A stretch of 64,000 bases of DNA, from positions 1 to 64,000 of the forward strand of contig PCBK01000124.1 in assembly GCA_002731275.1 (NCBI GenBank), read 5' to 3'. Under the pieces are notes generated by a model. It was not told the DNA's origin. It worked only from the letters and a program-made list of their open reading frames with translations, and did no database searches. The translations under genes were made by a program, and so were the position numbers. The DNA comes from Deltaproteobacteria bacterium (GTDB lineage: Bacteria; Myxococcota_C; UBA6777). Below are positions 19,503-29,466 of this stretch, piece after piece; the first letter of the stretch is position 1, and every line of letters begins with the position of its first letter.

Positions 19503-20705
19503 ATGAGCGAGAAAGACAACGGAATTTCGAGACGCGACCTGCTTATCACTGGTTCGACGATTGTCGCAGGTTCGGCGATGGGTGTATCCCTTGCGGTGGA
19601 CGACGCAGAGGCAGCCAAAGGCAAGAAGATCCCACAAGTCCCCAGACGCATCCTCGGCAAGACCAAGCAATCGATCCCCATTTTGTTGTTTGGCGCGGGA
19701 TTCCGGCTCAACGGGACCTTTGATCCCAAGCTCGCAGAGGCTTTCCGCTACGGCGTCAACTACATCGACGCAGCAGACTGTTACGGTGGTGGGACGTGTG
19801 AGGCTGCGGTGGGAAGTTTCCACAAACGCCTCAACAACCGCAAGAAGCTCTGGATCACGAGCAAGAGCGACCAGCACGATCCGAAGGGATTTAGCTCGAC
19901 TGTGGACGCCAGCTTGAAGGCGTTACAGACCAATTACATCGATTTGTATTATCTACACGCGCTGAAGGACAAAAAGTATCTCTCCAAGGAGTTGGAGAAG
20001 ACCGTCGCGCAGCTCAAAAAAGACGGAAAGATTCGTTTCTTTGGGTTCTCCTGCCACAACGGGAACGTCGTCGAGCTGATGGAAGCCGCAGCCAAGTTGC
20101 CGTGGATTGATTCGATTATGTTCCGCTACAACTTCCGCCAATACGGGGACAAGAAGCTCAACGCCGCGATCGACAAGTGCCACAAGGCGGGCATCGGTTT
20201 GATCGCGATGAAGACGCAAGGTTCCGCGTCGTCCTTTGAGCCCAAGTGGAAGCAATTCCAGAAGAAGGGCAAGTGGAACAAACACCAAGCTGTATTAAAG
20301 GCGGTTTGGGCGGACCCACGGATTACAGCGGCGGTCTCTCATATGGACACCTTCCAAAAGTTGCGGGAGAACATCGCGGCGGCGATCGACCCACAAAAGC
20401 TGACGAAGGCAGAGGTCAAGGAGTTGACGAAGTACGCTGCTGCGACGCGCTCTATCGCGTGTGATGGTTGCGAGCATATCTGCAACGCCGCGATGAAGGA
20501 GAACGTCCAGATTGGGACGACGATGCGTTATCTGATGTATCACGATGTGTATGGACAAACTGAAGAGGCCAAGGAGTTGTTTGGTGCGTTGCCTCCAGAA
20601 GCTCGCGACCTTGAGAAGCTCGACTTTTCAGCGGCAACAGCGGCCTGTCCCCACAACATCGATCTTAACACCCACCTCAAACGTGCTGCCAAAATCCTCG
20701 TATAA
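19503..20705 (+). CDS. Tat-signal aldo/keto reductase with C-terminal Fe-S-type cysteine motif
   Basis: [20 protein letters not shown] Tat signal. [20 protein letters not shown]...[24 protein letters not shown] fold. C-terminal CDGCEHIC...ACPHNID. Confidence 0.9.
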   Translation: MSEKDNGISRRDLLITGSTIVAGSAMGVSLAVDDAEAAKGKKIPQVPRRILGKTKQSIPILLFGAGFRLNGTFDPKLAEAFRYGVNYIDAADCYGGGTCEAAVGSFHKRLNNRKKLWITSKSDQHDPKGFSSTVDASLKALQTNYIDLYYLHALKDKKYLSKELEKTVAQLKKDGKIRFFGFSCHNGNVVELMEAAAKLPWIDSIMFRYNFRQYGDKKLNAAIDKCHKAGIGLIAMKTQGSASSFEPKWKQFQKKGKWNKHQAVLKAVWADPRITAAVSHMDTFQKLRENIAAAIDPQKLTKAEVKELTKYAAATRSIACDGCEHICNAAMKENVQIGTTMRYLMYHDVYGQTEEAKELFGALPPEARDLEKLDFSAATAACPHNIDLNTHLKRAAKILV

Positions 20706-20823
20706 TCCTCTCCTTCCTGTGTTCGATATTCTCAAAGCAAGTCATCGCTCTATTTCTGGCATCCTATCCACTGTGCAAGCTACGAAGGCACAGTCGATAT
20801 GTGGATGTTCGGTGCAAATGGTT

Positions 20824-21780
20824 CTAGAAGAAAAAGAAGTTGAGTTTGAGAAAGGCGAGTGGGGTCCAGATCTGTGCTGATGTGTCGAGATGGTTGGGTT
20901 GACTGTACATGGGGAGGTGCAGGGCAAGCTCCAACGTCATGTGGGTGCGGTGAAAGAAAAAGAAAGCCAGACCAGCGTGGAGGCTGAAAGAAAAGAAGTG
21001 ATCGACTGTTGCGGAGATATCTGAGGGGAGGGTTTTATTGCCTAGAATGACGTCGTAGTCTCTTGTCATGTGCGCAATGTTGAAGCCTGCCCCTGCGTAA
21101 GGAACGACGCGTCCTTTGCGAAAGAGATAGAAGGCGCGAACAGAGGCCCAGTTTTGAAATTCAAAGCGTTCTCCCAAGGAGAGCGATGCTTCGAAATCGA
21201 TGCGGATCATGGCTTCGATCTCCATATACACACGTAGAGAGCCGCCATAGACTGGTCCTGCCTGGTATCCGCTCTGGTTTGGTCGTGAGTCAAGTCCAAT
21301 GCCCACCCCACTGAGTATGCCGATGCCAAAGCCCCAGTATACGGTTCTGGTGCGACGCCTTTTGGTCATCCTGAGGAGTTTTTTGACCAGGATCTTTGAC
21401 GCTTCTGGCGTATCGTTGATATGGATCAGTCTGATCCTCGCGACGCCGTGGCTTTTTTGGGTTTGCCCGTCCCACTCTTCCAATACAAGACGGAGATGTT
21501 TATTGACTCGTAAAAGACGTATTTCAAAAAGAAAGTCAGGTTTTTTTGTGCGGAATGTCTGAAGGATCTCTTGAGGAGATGTCGCGAAGAGTTTGTTGGA
21601 GGGTAAGAGTGTGTATTTGCGTTGGAGTGCTTCTTCGACGAGACGTTTGAGTGTGGGGGCAGATTCCTGGTATCCTTCGGGGAGCAAACCGATGTATACA
21701 ACGGCGGTCTTGGCCCACAGGACCGCCGGAGAGATAAGCATCATTTGGATTGTGAACATAGTAAAGAAGAGTTGTTTCAT
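20824..21780 (-). CDS. Hypothetical secreted protein with predicted outer-membrane beta-barrel-like C-terminal half
   Basis: Signal MKQLFFTMFTIQMMLISPAVLWA. Alternating beta segments and a Phe-rich C-terminal tail (WTPLAFLKLNFFFF). Start trimmed to ATG at 21780. Confidence 0.55.
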   Translation of the reverse strand: MKQLFFTMFTIQMMLISPAVLWAKTAVVYIGLLPEGYQESAPTLKRLVEEALQRKYTLLPSNKLFATSPQEILQTFRTKKPDFLFEIRLLRVNKHLRLVLEEWDGQTQKSHGVARIRLIHINDTPEASKILVKKLLRMTKRRRTRTVYWGFGIGILSGVGIGLDSRPNQSGYQAGPVYGGSLRVYMEIEAMIRIDFEASLSLGERFEFQNWASVRAFYLFRKGRVVPYAGAGFNIAHMTRDYDVILGNKTLPSDISATVDHFFSFSLHAGLAFFFFHRTHMTLELALHLPMYSQPNHLDTSAQIWTPLAFLKLNFFFF

Positions 21781-21969
21781 GCTTTTTCCAGAAAATATGT
21801 TCAAGAGATCACCACATAAGGACTGTCTTGACCATGAGTCAAGAGACCCACGATTTGTTGCCTGTGACATTTCCTTTGCTTTCTTTGGTGAGGTGTTCGA
21901 GGAAGGGGACACAGTATTGGGCTTCGAAGAAGAACTGTTCTTATTGTAAGAGGAAAGAAGAGGGGGGGA

Positions 21970-22485
21970 TCAGGCATCGACCATGTTCATGCTACCGATA
22001 AAGGGGATCTTGCCGAGTTTGACGCCATTGCTGCGGAGAATCGCGTAGGCCGATGTGATATGAAAGTAGAGGTTGGGTGTTCCAAATTCGATCATATAGT
22101 CAAGTCCTGCGACTTTTTTTCCCTTCATGAAGGGGAGCTCGATCCACCTTGTCTCAGCATCTTCGAATTGTGCCTCTTCGAGAGTGTCGAGGTAGTCGAT
22201 GACCGATTGGATACGCGTGAGCAGCTCATCCCAGGTCGTCTCTGTATCAGGGTGGGAGGGGGCTTCTACACCTGCGAGGCGTGCTGCTGTGAGCTTTGCC
22301 GTATCACATGTCGTTTGGATTTGGCGTAGCAAGTTAAATTGATCAGGGGCGAGCCGGATCTGCAAGAAATTATCGCGCTCAAAAGATTTACTCTCTGCGA
22401 CCTCTGCGGCCTCGTTGAGGAAGTTTTTCAGGTTGTTGAGCATCTTCTTGGGTTGTGTCACAGCTTGCTGATAGATCATCGACAT
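21970..22485 (-). CDS. DUF1993 family protein
   Basis: MSMIYQQAVTQPKKMLNNLKNFLNEAAEVAESKSFERDNFLQIRLAPDQFNLLRQIQTTCDTAKLTAARLAG ... DYMIEFGTPNLYFHITSAYAILRSNGVKLGKIPFIG is typical of DUF1993. Confidence 0.85.
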   Translation of the reverse strand: MSMIYQQAVTQPKKMLNNLKNFLNEAAEVAESKSFERDNFLQIRLAPDQFNLLRQIQTTCDTAKLTAARLAGVEAPSHPDTETTWDELLTRIQSVIDYLDTLEEAQFEDAETRWIELPFMKGKKVAGLDYMIEFGTPNLYFHITSAYAILRSNGVKLGKIPFIGSMNMVDA

Positions 22486-22682
22486 TTCACGTCTCCTTTG
22501 TCGGGTATAGCGGGAACAAAAAGAACCATCAATTTGAATGGATGCTGCCAATCTGTGTATCCTCATGGATATTGGCAACCCCCTATCATGTGTGCTGGTG
22601 TTTCTGCGACTTTGGGGATGTGATGAGGTCGATGATGTGGGGGCGTTGATAGGAAAGATACGTTATAGGAAGGTCCGAGAGG

Positions 22683-24044
22683 TTATTGGAGGGCTGAGAT
22701 GACGTCGTGGCGTGTGACGATGTGCATCTTGTCGTTGCTGAGTTTGACGAGGACAGCAGGCGTATCTTTATCGATGATGCGCGCGAGCTCTTTGATCTCT
22801 GTGCTTGCAGCGACGAGCGGAAGGGGCGCTTGCATCACCTCTTCGATGGTTTTGTTGATCAGGTCGTTGTCTTCACACATCAGCTTGAACAGGTGTGACT
22901 CATCGATTGTTCCGACATTCTCGCCTTCGTCGAGGACGGGGATTTGCGAGATGGAGAATTGTTTCATTTTGGCGACCGCGTGAGAGACCAGCTCGCGACG
23001 ACCGAGTGTGACGAGGGGCTTGCTCTCGTGTCCTGCGGCGAGGTCACCGGCTGTTTTGTGTTCATCAGTGAGGAAGCCACGTTCACGCATCCAGTCGTCG
23101 TTGAAGATTTTTCCGACGTAGCGGCTGCCGTGGTCGTGGAACAAGACGACCACGATGTCATCGGGGCCGAAGTGTTCTTTGAGTTGAACGAGACCTTGCA
23201 TCGCGGAGCCTGCGCTGTTACCGACGAAGATACCTTCTTCACGGGCGAGGCGGCGGGTCATGATGGCGGCTTCTTTGTCTGTGACTTTTTCAAACATGTC
23301 GATGACTTCGAAGTCGACGTTCTTGGGAAGGATGTCTTCGCCGATCCCTTCGGTGATGTAGGGATAGATTTCATTTTCATCGAAGATCCCTGTCTCGTGG
23401 TATTTTTTGAAGACAGAGCCGTAGGTGTCGATCCCCCAGATTTTGATGTCGGGGTTTTTCTCTTTGAGGTAACGTCCAACACCGGAGATGGTCCCACCTG
23501 TACCGACACCGACGACGAAGTGTGTGATCTTGCCTTCGGTCTGCTCCCAGATCTCGGGACCTGTAGTGAGGTAGTGCGCTTTGCGGTTGGAGAGGTTGTT
23601 GTACTGGTCGATGTAGATGGAGTTGGGGGTCTCTTCAGCGAGGCGTTTGGAGACGGAGTAGTAGGAGCGTGGATCTTCGGGCTCGACGTTGGTCGGGCAG
23701 ACGACACATTCGGCGCCCATGGCGCGGAGGATGTCGACTTTCTCTTTACTTTGTTTGTCAGCGAGGACACAGATCAACTTGTATCCTTTGATGATACATG
23801 CAAGGGCGAGTCCCATCCCTGTGTTTCCACTGGTCCCTTCGACGACTGTTCCGCCTGGTTTGAGGCGTCCATCAGCTTCAGCGTCTTCGATCATTTGTAG
23901 CGCCATGCGATCTTTGACCGAGTTACCTGGGTTGGTGGTCTCCACTTTGGCGAGGACTGTCGCGCTGACACCTTCGGCCAATTTGTTGATCCTGACGAGG
24001 GGGGTGTTTCCAATGGTTTCGAGAATGTTTTCGTAGTACTTCAT
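22683..24044 (-). CDS. cbs: Cystathionine beta-synthase with C-terminal CBS-domain pair
   Basis: ETIGNTPLVRINKL...KVETTNPGNSVKDRMALQMIEDAE...VEGTSGNTGMGLALACIIKGYK...GVGTGGTISGVGRYLKE, plus C-terminal CBS-like region. Confidence 0.93.
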   Translation of the reverse strand: MKYYENILETIGNTPLVRINKLAEGVSATVLAKVETTNPGNSVKDRMALQMIEDAEADGRLKPGGTVVEGTSGNTGMGLALACIIKGYKLICVLADKQSKEKVDILRAMGAECVVCPTNVEPEDPRSYYSVSKRLAEETPNSIYIDQYNNLSNRKAHYLTTGPEIWEQTEGKITHFVVGVGTGGTISGVGRYLKEKNPDIKIWGIDTYGSVFKKYHETGIFDENEIYPYITEGIGEDILPKNVDFEVIDMFEKVTDKEAAIMTRRLAREEGIFVGNSAGSAMQGLVQLKEHFGPDDIVVVLFHDHGSRYVGKIFNDDWMRERGFLTDEHKTAGDLAAGHESKPLVTLGRRELVSHAVAKMKQFSISQIPVLDEGENVGTIDESHLFKLMCEDNDLINKTIEEVMQAPLPLVAASTEIKELARIIDKDTPAVLVKLSNDKMHIVTRHDVISALQ

Positions 24045-24351
24045 GGTATGCCTTTACACATTTCAGTGGGTTTGTCGATGTGACGCACCCTGGAACAAGT
24101 GAAACTGTATGTCAATGGGATCATGTGAAAGATCCCGATCCTTTCATCTATAATGATGCGCTTGTGGACGCAAAGACTCCTCTTAAAACAGACTTGTAAG
24201 GTAAGTCTCTGCCCGAAAGAGGCAAGGACCAATCGAAGGAGTCGGCGTATACATTAGAGTGTTTTGTGTCCTGGGGCAAGGTGTATAGTGGATTGTTTGG
24301 GAGACGATATGTAATTCATCCCTGGAATCCGTATGTTTGAATCTTTTTCTG

Positions 24352-25419
24352 CTATTCGCGTTTGTAAATCCCTACAGTGTGGACTTGATGGCGGGCGACG
24401 GTTTGCCACATAAACGCGGAGAGGACGTTCGTGAGGCTGAGTGGTTGTACACCTACGGTGAAGTAAAAATTCCACTTACCCGCGATTTTGCGATACTTTT
24501 GGAAGCGAGCAGGGATGTCAATATGTCGTAGACATGGTGGTGTGTGGGTGGGAAGCTCCAAAAAGGACGCTGGTGAAGAGGGACGAGGGAGTGTCCAACG
24601 CAGGTGAGGTTTGCCTTTGTACCACGTCAACACGACATGCCCTTTGTACGTCCGAAATCCCATGGTTTTTCTTTGGGCGATCGGATAGCGTTTGTTGTAA
24701 CCGTGGATCAACGCAGGGAGTCGCCTCGCCCAACAACGTCGAAGGCGCTCTGCGACATCTTCGTAAAAGGGATCATGGGCTGTATGTAAGGCCTTCAATC
24801 GCGCCTTAAACTCTCTGTGATAGTGTGGATAGAGCGCTGCCATCGAACGATACCCCTTTGCGTCAGCCTTCCCTCCGGGACGCTCCAAAGGATCAAGTGC
24901 CGTCGCACGAGGTGATAGATCGACCTTTCCTAGTGGGGTTGGAGCTACCCTGTTCGGAGCCGTTTTGGTTGCCTTTGGGGACGTTTTCTCCCACCCCAAC
25001 TTTTGATGTTTGGGAGGAGCTTGTCTCCTGGCTGGTGTGCCCCTTCGTCTCATTTTCGTTCGGTGTTTTCGTCTGGTGCGTCTTCTCTTTCGCCTAGTGC
25101 GTCTTCTCTTTCGTCTGGTGCGTCTTCTTTTTCGTCTGGTACGTCTTCTCTTTCGCCGGCGTGTCTTCTTTTTTCGGCGTCTCGTGGGGTGTGTTTGTTT
25201 TTTGGGCGTTTGGGTACTTCGTCTTTTGGGTGGGGGTTGGGGACGTGTTGGTTTTTGAAGGAGTGTGAGTCGGATGAGTTTGGGGCGTCGAGGTGGGGAT
25301 GGAGGCGTGATAGAGGTCCATCCAAGTGCCCAGATGAGTGATATGTGCATGACAAACGAGCCCACAAAGAACATGAGCATGGAGTGTTTACGAAGGTGAT
25401 ATGTGGGAGGCTTGAACAT
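24352..25419 (-). CDS. Hypothetical membrane-anchored protein with Pro/Arg-rich linker, TonB-like architecture
   Basis: N-terminal TM (MLMFFVGSFVMHISLIWALGW), Pro-rich then extremely Arg-rich linker, globular C-terminus. Confidence 0.5.
   Translation of the reverse strand: MFKPPTYHLRKHSMLMFFVGSFVMHISLIWALGWTSITPPSPPRRPKLIRLTLLQKPTRPQPPPKRRSTQTPKKQTHPTRRRKKKTRRRKRRRTRRKRRRTRRKRRRTRRKRRRTRRKHRTKMRRRGTPARRQAPPKHQKLGWEKTSPKATKTAPNRVAPTPLGKVDLSPRATALDPLERPGGKADAKGYRSMAALYPHYHREFKARLKALHTAHDPFYEDVAERLRRCWARRLPALIHGYNKRYPIAQRKTMGFRTYKGHVVLTWYKGKPHLRWTLPRPSSPASFLELPTHTPPCLRHIDIPARFQKYRKIAGKWNFYFTVGVQPLSLTNVLSAFMWQTVARHQVHTVGIYKRE
25067..25155. repeat. Tandem 21-bp repeat (about 4 copies) encoding RRTRRKR on the minus strand
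   Basis: Plus strand: TTTCGTCTGGTGCGTCTTCTC repeated with minor variation. Protein: RRTRRKR RRTRRKR RRTRRKR RRTRRKH. Confidence 0.85.
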
Positions 25420-25677
25420 GCGCTACTTTGTGTGTGGGTGAGAGGGAGTCTTGTGCGTTTTTTGGGCACACTTGCAAAGGTTAAACCAACTTGTCTCAAT
25501 TGTGTAGTGCTGTCTTTTCGGTGAGTTACTTTTTATATGTGGGATGAGGTGGTGGAGTCCGTTGAAGGTAAGTGACAGGTGTGATGTTGTGTCACACTTT
25601 TGTTGTGCTTGTGTCGAATCGAGATCTCAGCTACTGTGGAGGTGTATCCAAAAGGAAAACACGCCTAGAGCACTAAA

Positions 25678-27030
25678 ATGACGAGGAGGTTATTCATGCG
25701 CAAATTCTCTCAGATCATGAAGCTGTGTACGTGGGGATGTATGTTCACAGCGTTGGTATGTTTTGCATCGGCAAACACAGCGTCGGCAGCATCTACAAAG
25801 AAGTCAAAGAGAGCCAAGAAGAAAGGGACATTAACGCCGTGTCCTGAGTGGAATCGTTCATTGTGCAAAGATTGGTACGCCTGTCAGCGCAAGGATGGTG
25901 CGAGCTGTGCGCGTTTGGGTCGTTCATATGAGCGTGGATTTGGTGTGAAGCCTGATCTGTACAAGGCTCGTCGCTTTTATCGTCGTGCCTGTCGTTACAA
26001 TTCGGGCCAGGGGTGCACGGACTTGAGCGTCATGTACTACTATGGCCGTGGTGTTGCAAAGGATTATGCTTTGGCACATAGCCTCGCAAAGAAGGCCTGT
26101 AAGCTCGGCTATGGTCGTGGTTGCAATAGCCTTGGTGCCCTCTATTACTACGGCTGGGGGGTGCCCAAGAGCATCGAGAAAGCCAACGAGATGGCACACG
26201 TGGCTTGCAAACTGGGTTATGGAAAGGGGTGCCGTAACATTGGCTGGCTTCACGAGAAAGGTCTCGGTGTTGCACAAGACACTGGCAAGATGAAGACTTA
26301 CTACGAGCGCGCCTGTAAGTTGAAATACGGTCGCGCCTGTGCAGATCTTGGCCGCGTTTACGAGACAGGTGTCGCTGGACTCCAAAAAGATCCCAAGTTA
26401 TCCAAATCATTTTACAAGAAAGCCCAGGCGCTCTCTGAAAAAGCCTGCCAGCGCGGTTCAATGTACGGTTGTTACACGATGGGATACATCTACTTGCGTG
26501 GACGTGGGGTGAAGCCCGATGCACACAAAGCCAACGCATTTTTCCGCAAATCCTGTGGGCTTGAGCATGGTTTGAGCTGTTACTATCTCGGAGAAAGCTA
26601 TGTCTTGGGGCGTGGAGAGATTCGCGATTATATCCAGGCGCGCCGCTATCACCGTAAAGCTTGCAAGTTGAAGAGCCCACGAAGCTGTGTGCGTTTGGGG
26701 CAACTGTTGGAGGCTGGAAAAGGTGGACGTCAGAACGCAAACGCCGCACAGATCGCCTACCAACGGGCTTGTAGCTTGAAGCACGCGGCGGGATGCTCCG
26801 GTTTGGCGCGTCTGTTTGCGACTGGAAATGGCGTGAAACAGGACGTCTCCGATGCGCGTTACTTCTACCAACTCGCATGTTCACTTAAGCAAGCCAGTGC
26901 TTGTCGTGAGTACGGTCTGCTCATCGAAGCCGGAAAGGGTGGCGCAAAAGACTGTAAACTCGCGGACTCCTACTACCAAAAGGCTTGTAAGGCCGGACAT
27001 AAGGCATCTTGTTTGTGGAAGTGTCGTTGA
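25678..27030 (+). CDS. Secreted Sel1/Hcp-like Cys-paired repeat protein
   Basis: Signal peptide (LVCFASANTASA) and many Sel1 repeats with paired cysteines (KACKLGYGRGCNSLGALYYYGWGVPKSIEKANEMAHVACKLGYGKGC...). Confidence 0.9.
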   Translation: MTRRLFMRKFSQIMKLCTWGCMFTALVCFASANTASAASTKKSKRAKKKGTLTPCPEWNRSLCKDWYACQRKDGASCARLGRSYERGFGVKPDLYKARRFYRRACRYNSGQGCTDLSVMYYYGRGVAKDYALAHSLAKKACKLGYGRGCNSLGALYYYGWGVPKSIEKANEMAHVACKLGYGKGCRNIGWLHEKGLGVAQDTGKMKTYYERACKLKYGRACADLGRVYETGVAGLQKDPKLSKSFYKKAQALSEKACQRGSMYGCYTMGYIYLRGRGVKPDAHKANAFFRKSCGLEHGLSCYYLGESYVLGRGEIRDYIQARRYHRKACKLKSPRSCVRLGQLLEAGKGGRQNANAAQIAYQRACSLKHAAGCSGLARLFATGNGVKQDVSDARYFYQLACSLKQASACREYGLLIEAGKGGAKDCKLADSYYQKACKAGHKASCLWKCR

Positions 27031-27037
27031 TATACGA

Positions 27038-27751
27038 CTAAAGTTTGGGGATACGAAGTGTGCAGATTTGTTTGCACGCGAGCTGTTTGAAGAGAGGATG
27101 GGTTGAGGGGATCGTCTTGGAACTGTACTCCAGGTATTCAAGTCTTCGCCAATTGGGACCACCAAACAACATGTCGCGTTTTTGCTCGTAGAAAGTCTGC
27201 GGTTTGTTCTTAAAGACCCTATGCAAGATTGGGAGTATTGATTGCTTCGCTTGCTTGACGACTTTTTGACAGAGCGCGGGGACAAAAGCGGCCTTTTGGA
27301 CACGCTTCATAGACGATAGGATGAGTTGGCTCTTGGCTTGTTTGAGTGGGATGAGCCACTGATTCTTGCTGTTGTGTTTCCAAAGCGGCCATGTGTCGAT
27401 TTGAATACTTTTTTTCGGGGAGAACGCTTGGATTGTGCGACCTGCAAAGATCAGCAGTGGAGTTTTGTTCTTTTGGTAAGTCTTGAGCTGTTTGGGATCT
27501 TTGACACGTATACCGAGCGCGTAATCCCTTTTCTTGTGGGGGGCGCGTCGTTCGACACCGCGAAGGGTAAACCACATCAATTGACGATTTTTACCTCTCC
27601 CTCTCACATCGTGAAGATCTGTGATGTGACCGACAAAGACTGCATCTGCACGTAGACACAGCCACTCTACACTTTCGATTGTATTGGCGTACGCGACTCC
27701 GTGAAAGAGCAACACGCTGCAACATATGAACGCGAATCCAATGGTTCTCAT
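27038..27751 (-). CDS. Hypothetical secreted protein
   Basis: N-terminal signal MRTIGFAFICCSVLLFHGVAYA; intact 237-aa ORF convergent with the Sel1 gene. Confidence 0.6.
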   Translation of the reverse strand: MRTIGFAFICCSVLLFHGVAYANTIESVEWLCLRADAVFVGHITDLHDVRGRGKNRQLMWFTLRGVERRAPHKKRDYALGIRVKDPKQLKTYQKNKTPLLIFAGRTIQAFSPKKSIQIDTWPLWKHNSKNQWLIPLKQAKSQLILSSMKRVQKAAFVPALCQKVVKQAKQSILPILHRVFKNKPQTFYEQKRDMLFGGPNWRRLEYLEYSSKTIPSTHPLFKQLACKQICTLRIPKL

Positions 27752-27959
27752 GATATCCTCCTGTGTGTTGGTGACTGACCAGGCTCAAAGCGAAAACGTT
27801 CTATCGATGGGGATGATGGCTTCCAATGAGAGAACATTCTTCACGGCGATCTGTCAAGCCCGCACAACTCTTTCTTGCCTGCTCTCCTTCTCTGTATCGG
27901 CGTTCGCGGAGCGAAGACTTGATACATTGCAGCGATGCAAGCGAAGCGCGGCTGCATAT

Positions 27960-28012
27960 GCGGGGTTTGGGGAGTGCTTGTTCCCCAAGCGGGTGTGGGT
28001 GGCAAACCCACA
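27960..28012 (-). repeat. Dispersed hairpin element, copy A
   Basis: Minus strand: GTGGGTTTGCCACCCACACCCGCTTGGGGAACAAGCACTCCCCAAACCCCG. Two perfect hairpins; near-copy at 40980 on the plus strand. Confidence 0.75.
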
Positions 28013-28095
28013 ATCTCAAGCAAGCCCGTGATAGACATGCTTGGTGAGTGGTGGCATACTCGCAGCAGAGTTGTTGACCTGAGTTCGTCTTATCG

Positions 28096-29466
28096 TTGAG
28101 GATGGAATGGATGTCATTGTTGCGAGCTGTATGTCTGTTGGTGTGTTGTTCTCTCTTTCCTACCTATATCTGGGCGGCGTCAACCCCCAAGGCGGCGAAG
28201 CTGCCGAGGATAAAGGGGAAACCTTCCAAGCGCAAGCGCAAAAAGAAGAAGCCCAATCGCCTCGAATTTACGATCCTTCCAGTCTTAAATTATTCGACAG
28301 ATAGAGGGCTTGGTTTTGGTGTCTACAGCATCATTGCGAAGTTCAAAGAGGGTGTCTATCCATATCTGTGGCGTGCGTATTTTCGGCTCTCTTCGACGGT
28401 TAAATTGACGGAGAATGGGGAGGCGTTGTTTCCCTTTCACGAGGACTTTGTGCGTCTGGATCTGCCTGGATTGGATGGTGGGAGGGTGCGACTTAATCTT
28501 CGGGCGGGCTTCTTCCGGTTCTCAACAACCGGCTATTATGGGATTGGGAACGCATCACAGCGCTTGATTGGCAATGGTATTTCCCCTGAGCTCGTGAAGC
28601 CGAGCAGCTACTACCAGATCGATCGTATCTACCCCGAAGTGATGCTATTATCTCGTCGGGAATTGTGGCGCAAAGGGCGTAAGCGACTCAGCTCCTTCTT
28701 TGGGGCCAATGTGGTTTACAACGTGACGAACGTCGCAAAGGGTAGCCGCCTCGACGAAGACATAAAGGCTGCGGAGCGTGGGGCCTCGGCACATGACCTG
28801 TTTTTGCGCGATATGTTGAGAGGGTTACGGCCCCACGCGCGCTTCGAAGCCCACCTTGGACTTGTGTACGACAGCCGTGACAGTGAATTCGCCCCGTCAA
28901 AAGGGATGTTCCATGAGGTGTCCGTGCGAGGTGGGACCGCCTTCTCTTCGGAGTTGAGCTACAGTGGGTTGAACGCCAAGGCGCGTTTCTTCTTTTCGAT
29001 CTGGAAAGATTATCTGGTCTTCGCGGTCCGTCTGATCGGTGATGTGTTATTTGGCAACACCCCTTACTACGAGTTGTATCGGTACGGTGGTCTGTTCCCT
29101 GACGAGGGTCCTGGCGGTGGGTACAATATTCGAGGGACGTCACCACAGCGGTTTTATGGGCGCGGTAAGTTGATCGGGAACGCTGAATTGCGCTCCAAGA
29201 TCTTCGCCTTTGACACGCCTGTTGGGTACATCGCTTTGGGGCTCGTGTTGTTTGCCGATGCTGGTCGGGTCTGGGGTGCTCTCTCGTATCAGGACAAAGA
29301 GGTCGGGCGTATCGTGGATGGCGAGGGGGCTGGTCTCCAGTATGGCTTTGGTGTGGGAGGACGTTTGCAGCTCGGAGCGACTGTGGTGATGAGGGCTGAC
29401 GTCGCGTATTCACCGTCAGAGAATGGCAACATTGGGTTCTTTTTCTTGCTCGGGCACGTTTTCTAG
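28096..29466 (+). CDS. Omp85/D15 (bacterial surface antigen)-like outer membrane protein
   Basis: Signal peptide, ...RLEFTILPVLNYSTDRGLGFGVYSIIAKF...GLVYDSRDSEFAPSKGMFHEVSVRGG...GGYNIRGTSPQRFYGRGKLIGNAELRSKIF... and a C-terminal beta strand ending in F. Confidence 0.8.
   Translation: MRMEWMSLLRAVCLLVCCSLFPTYIWAASTPKAAKLPRIKGKPSKRKRKKKKPNRLEFTILPVLNYSTDRGLGFGVYSIIAKFKEGVYPYLWRAYFRLSSTVKLTENGEALFPFHEDFVRLDLPGLDGGRVRLNLRAGFFRFSTTGYYGIGNASQRLIGNGISPELVKPSSYYQIDRIYPEVMLLSRRELWRKGRKRLSSFFGANVVYNVTNVAKGSRLDEDIKAAERGASAHDLFLRDMLRGLRPHARFEAHLGLVYDSRDSEFAPSKGMFHEVSVRGGTAFSSELSYSGLNAKARFFFSIWKDYLVFAVRLIGDVLFGNTPYYELYRYGGLFPDEGPGGGYNIRGTSPQRFYGRGKLIGNAELRSKIFAFDTPVGYIALGLVLFADAGRVWGALSYQDKEVGRIVDGEGAGLQYGFGVGGRLQLGATVVMRADVAYSPSENGNIGFFFLLGHVF

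Noticed and set aside
22944-23900. 318-aa plus-strand ORF antisense to cbs
   Set aside because: Lies entirely within the well-supported cbs gene; its acidic/Val-Phe-rich translation is typical of antisense frames.
25067-25155. Possible CRISPR-like array
   Set aside because: The 21-bp units are contiguous, in frame and without spacers; a coding tandem repeat.
27801-28047. Overlapping small ORFs (65-73 aa) in the intergenic gap
   Set aside because: They are translations of the dispersed hairpin element, better explained as a repeat than as coding.
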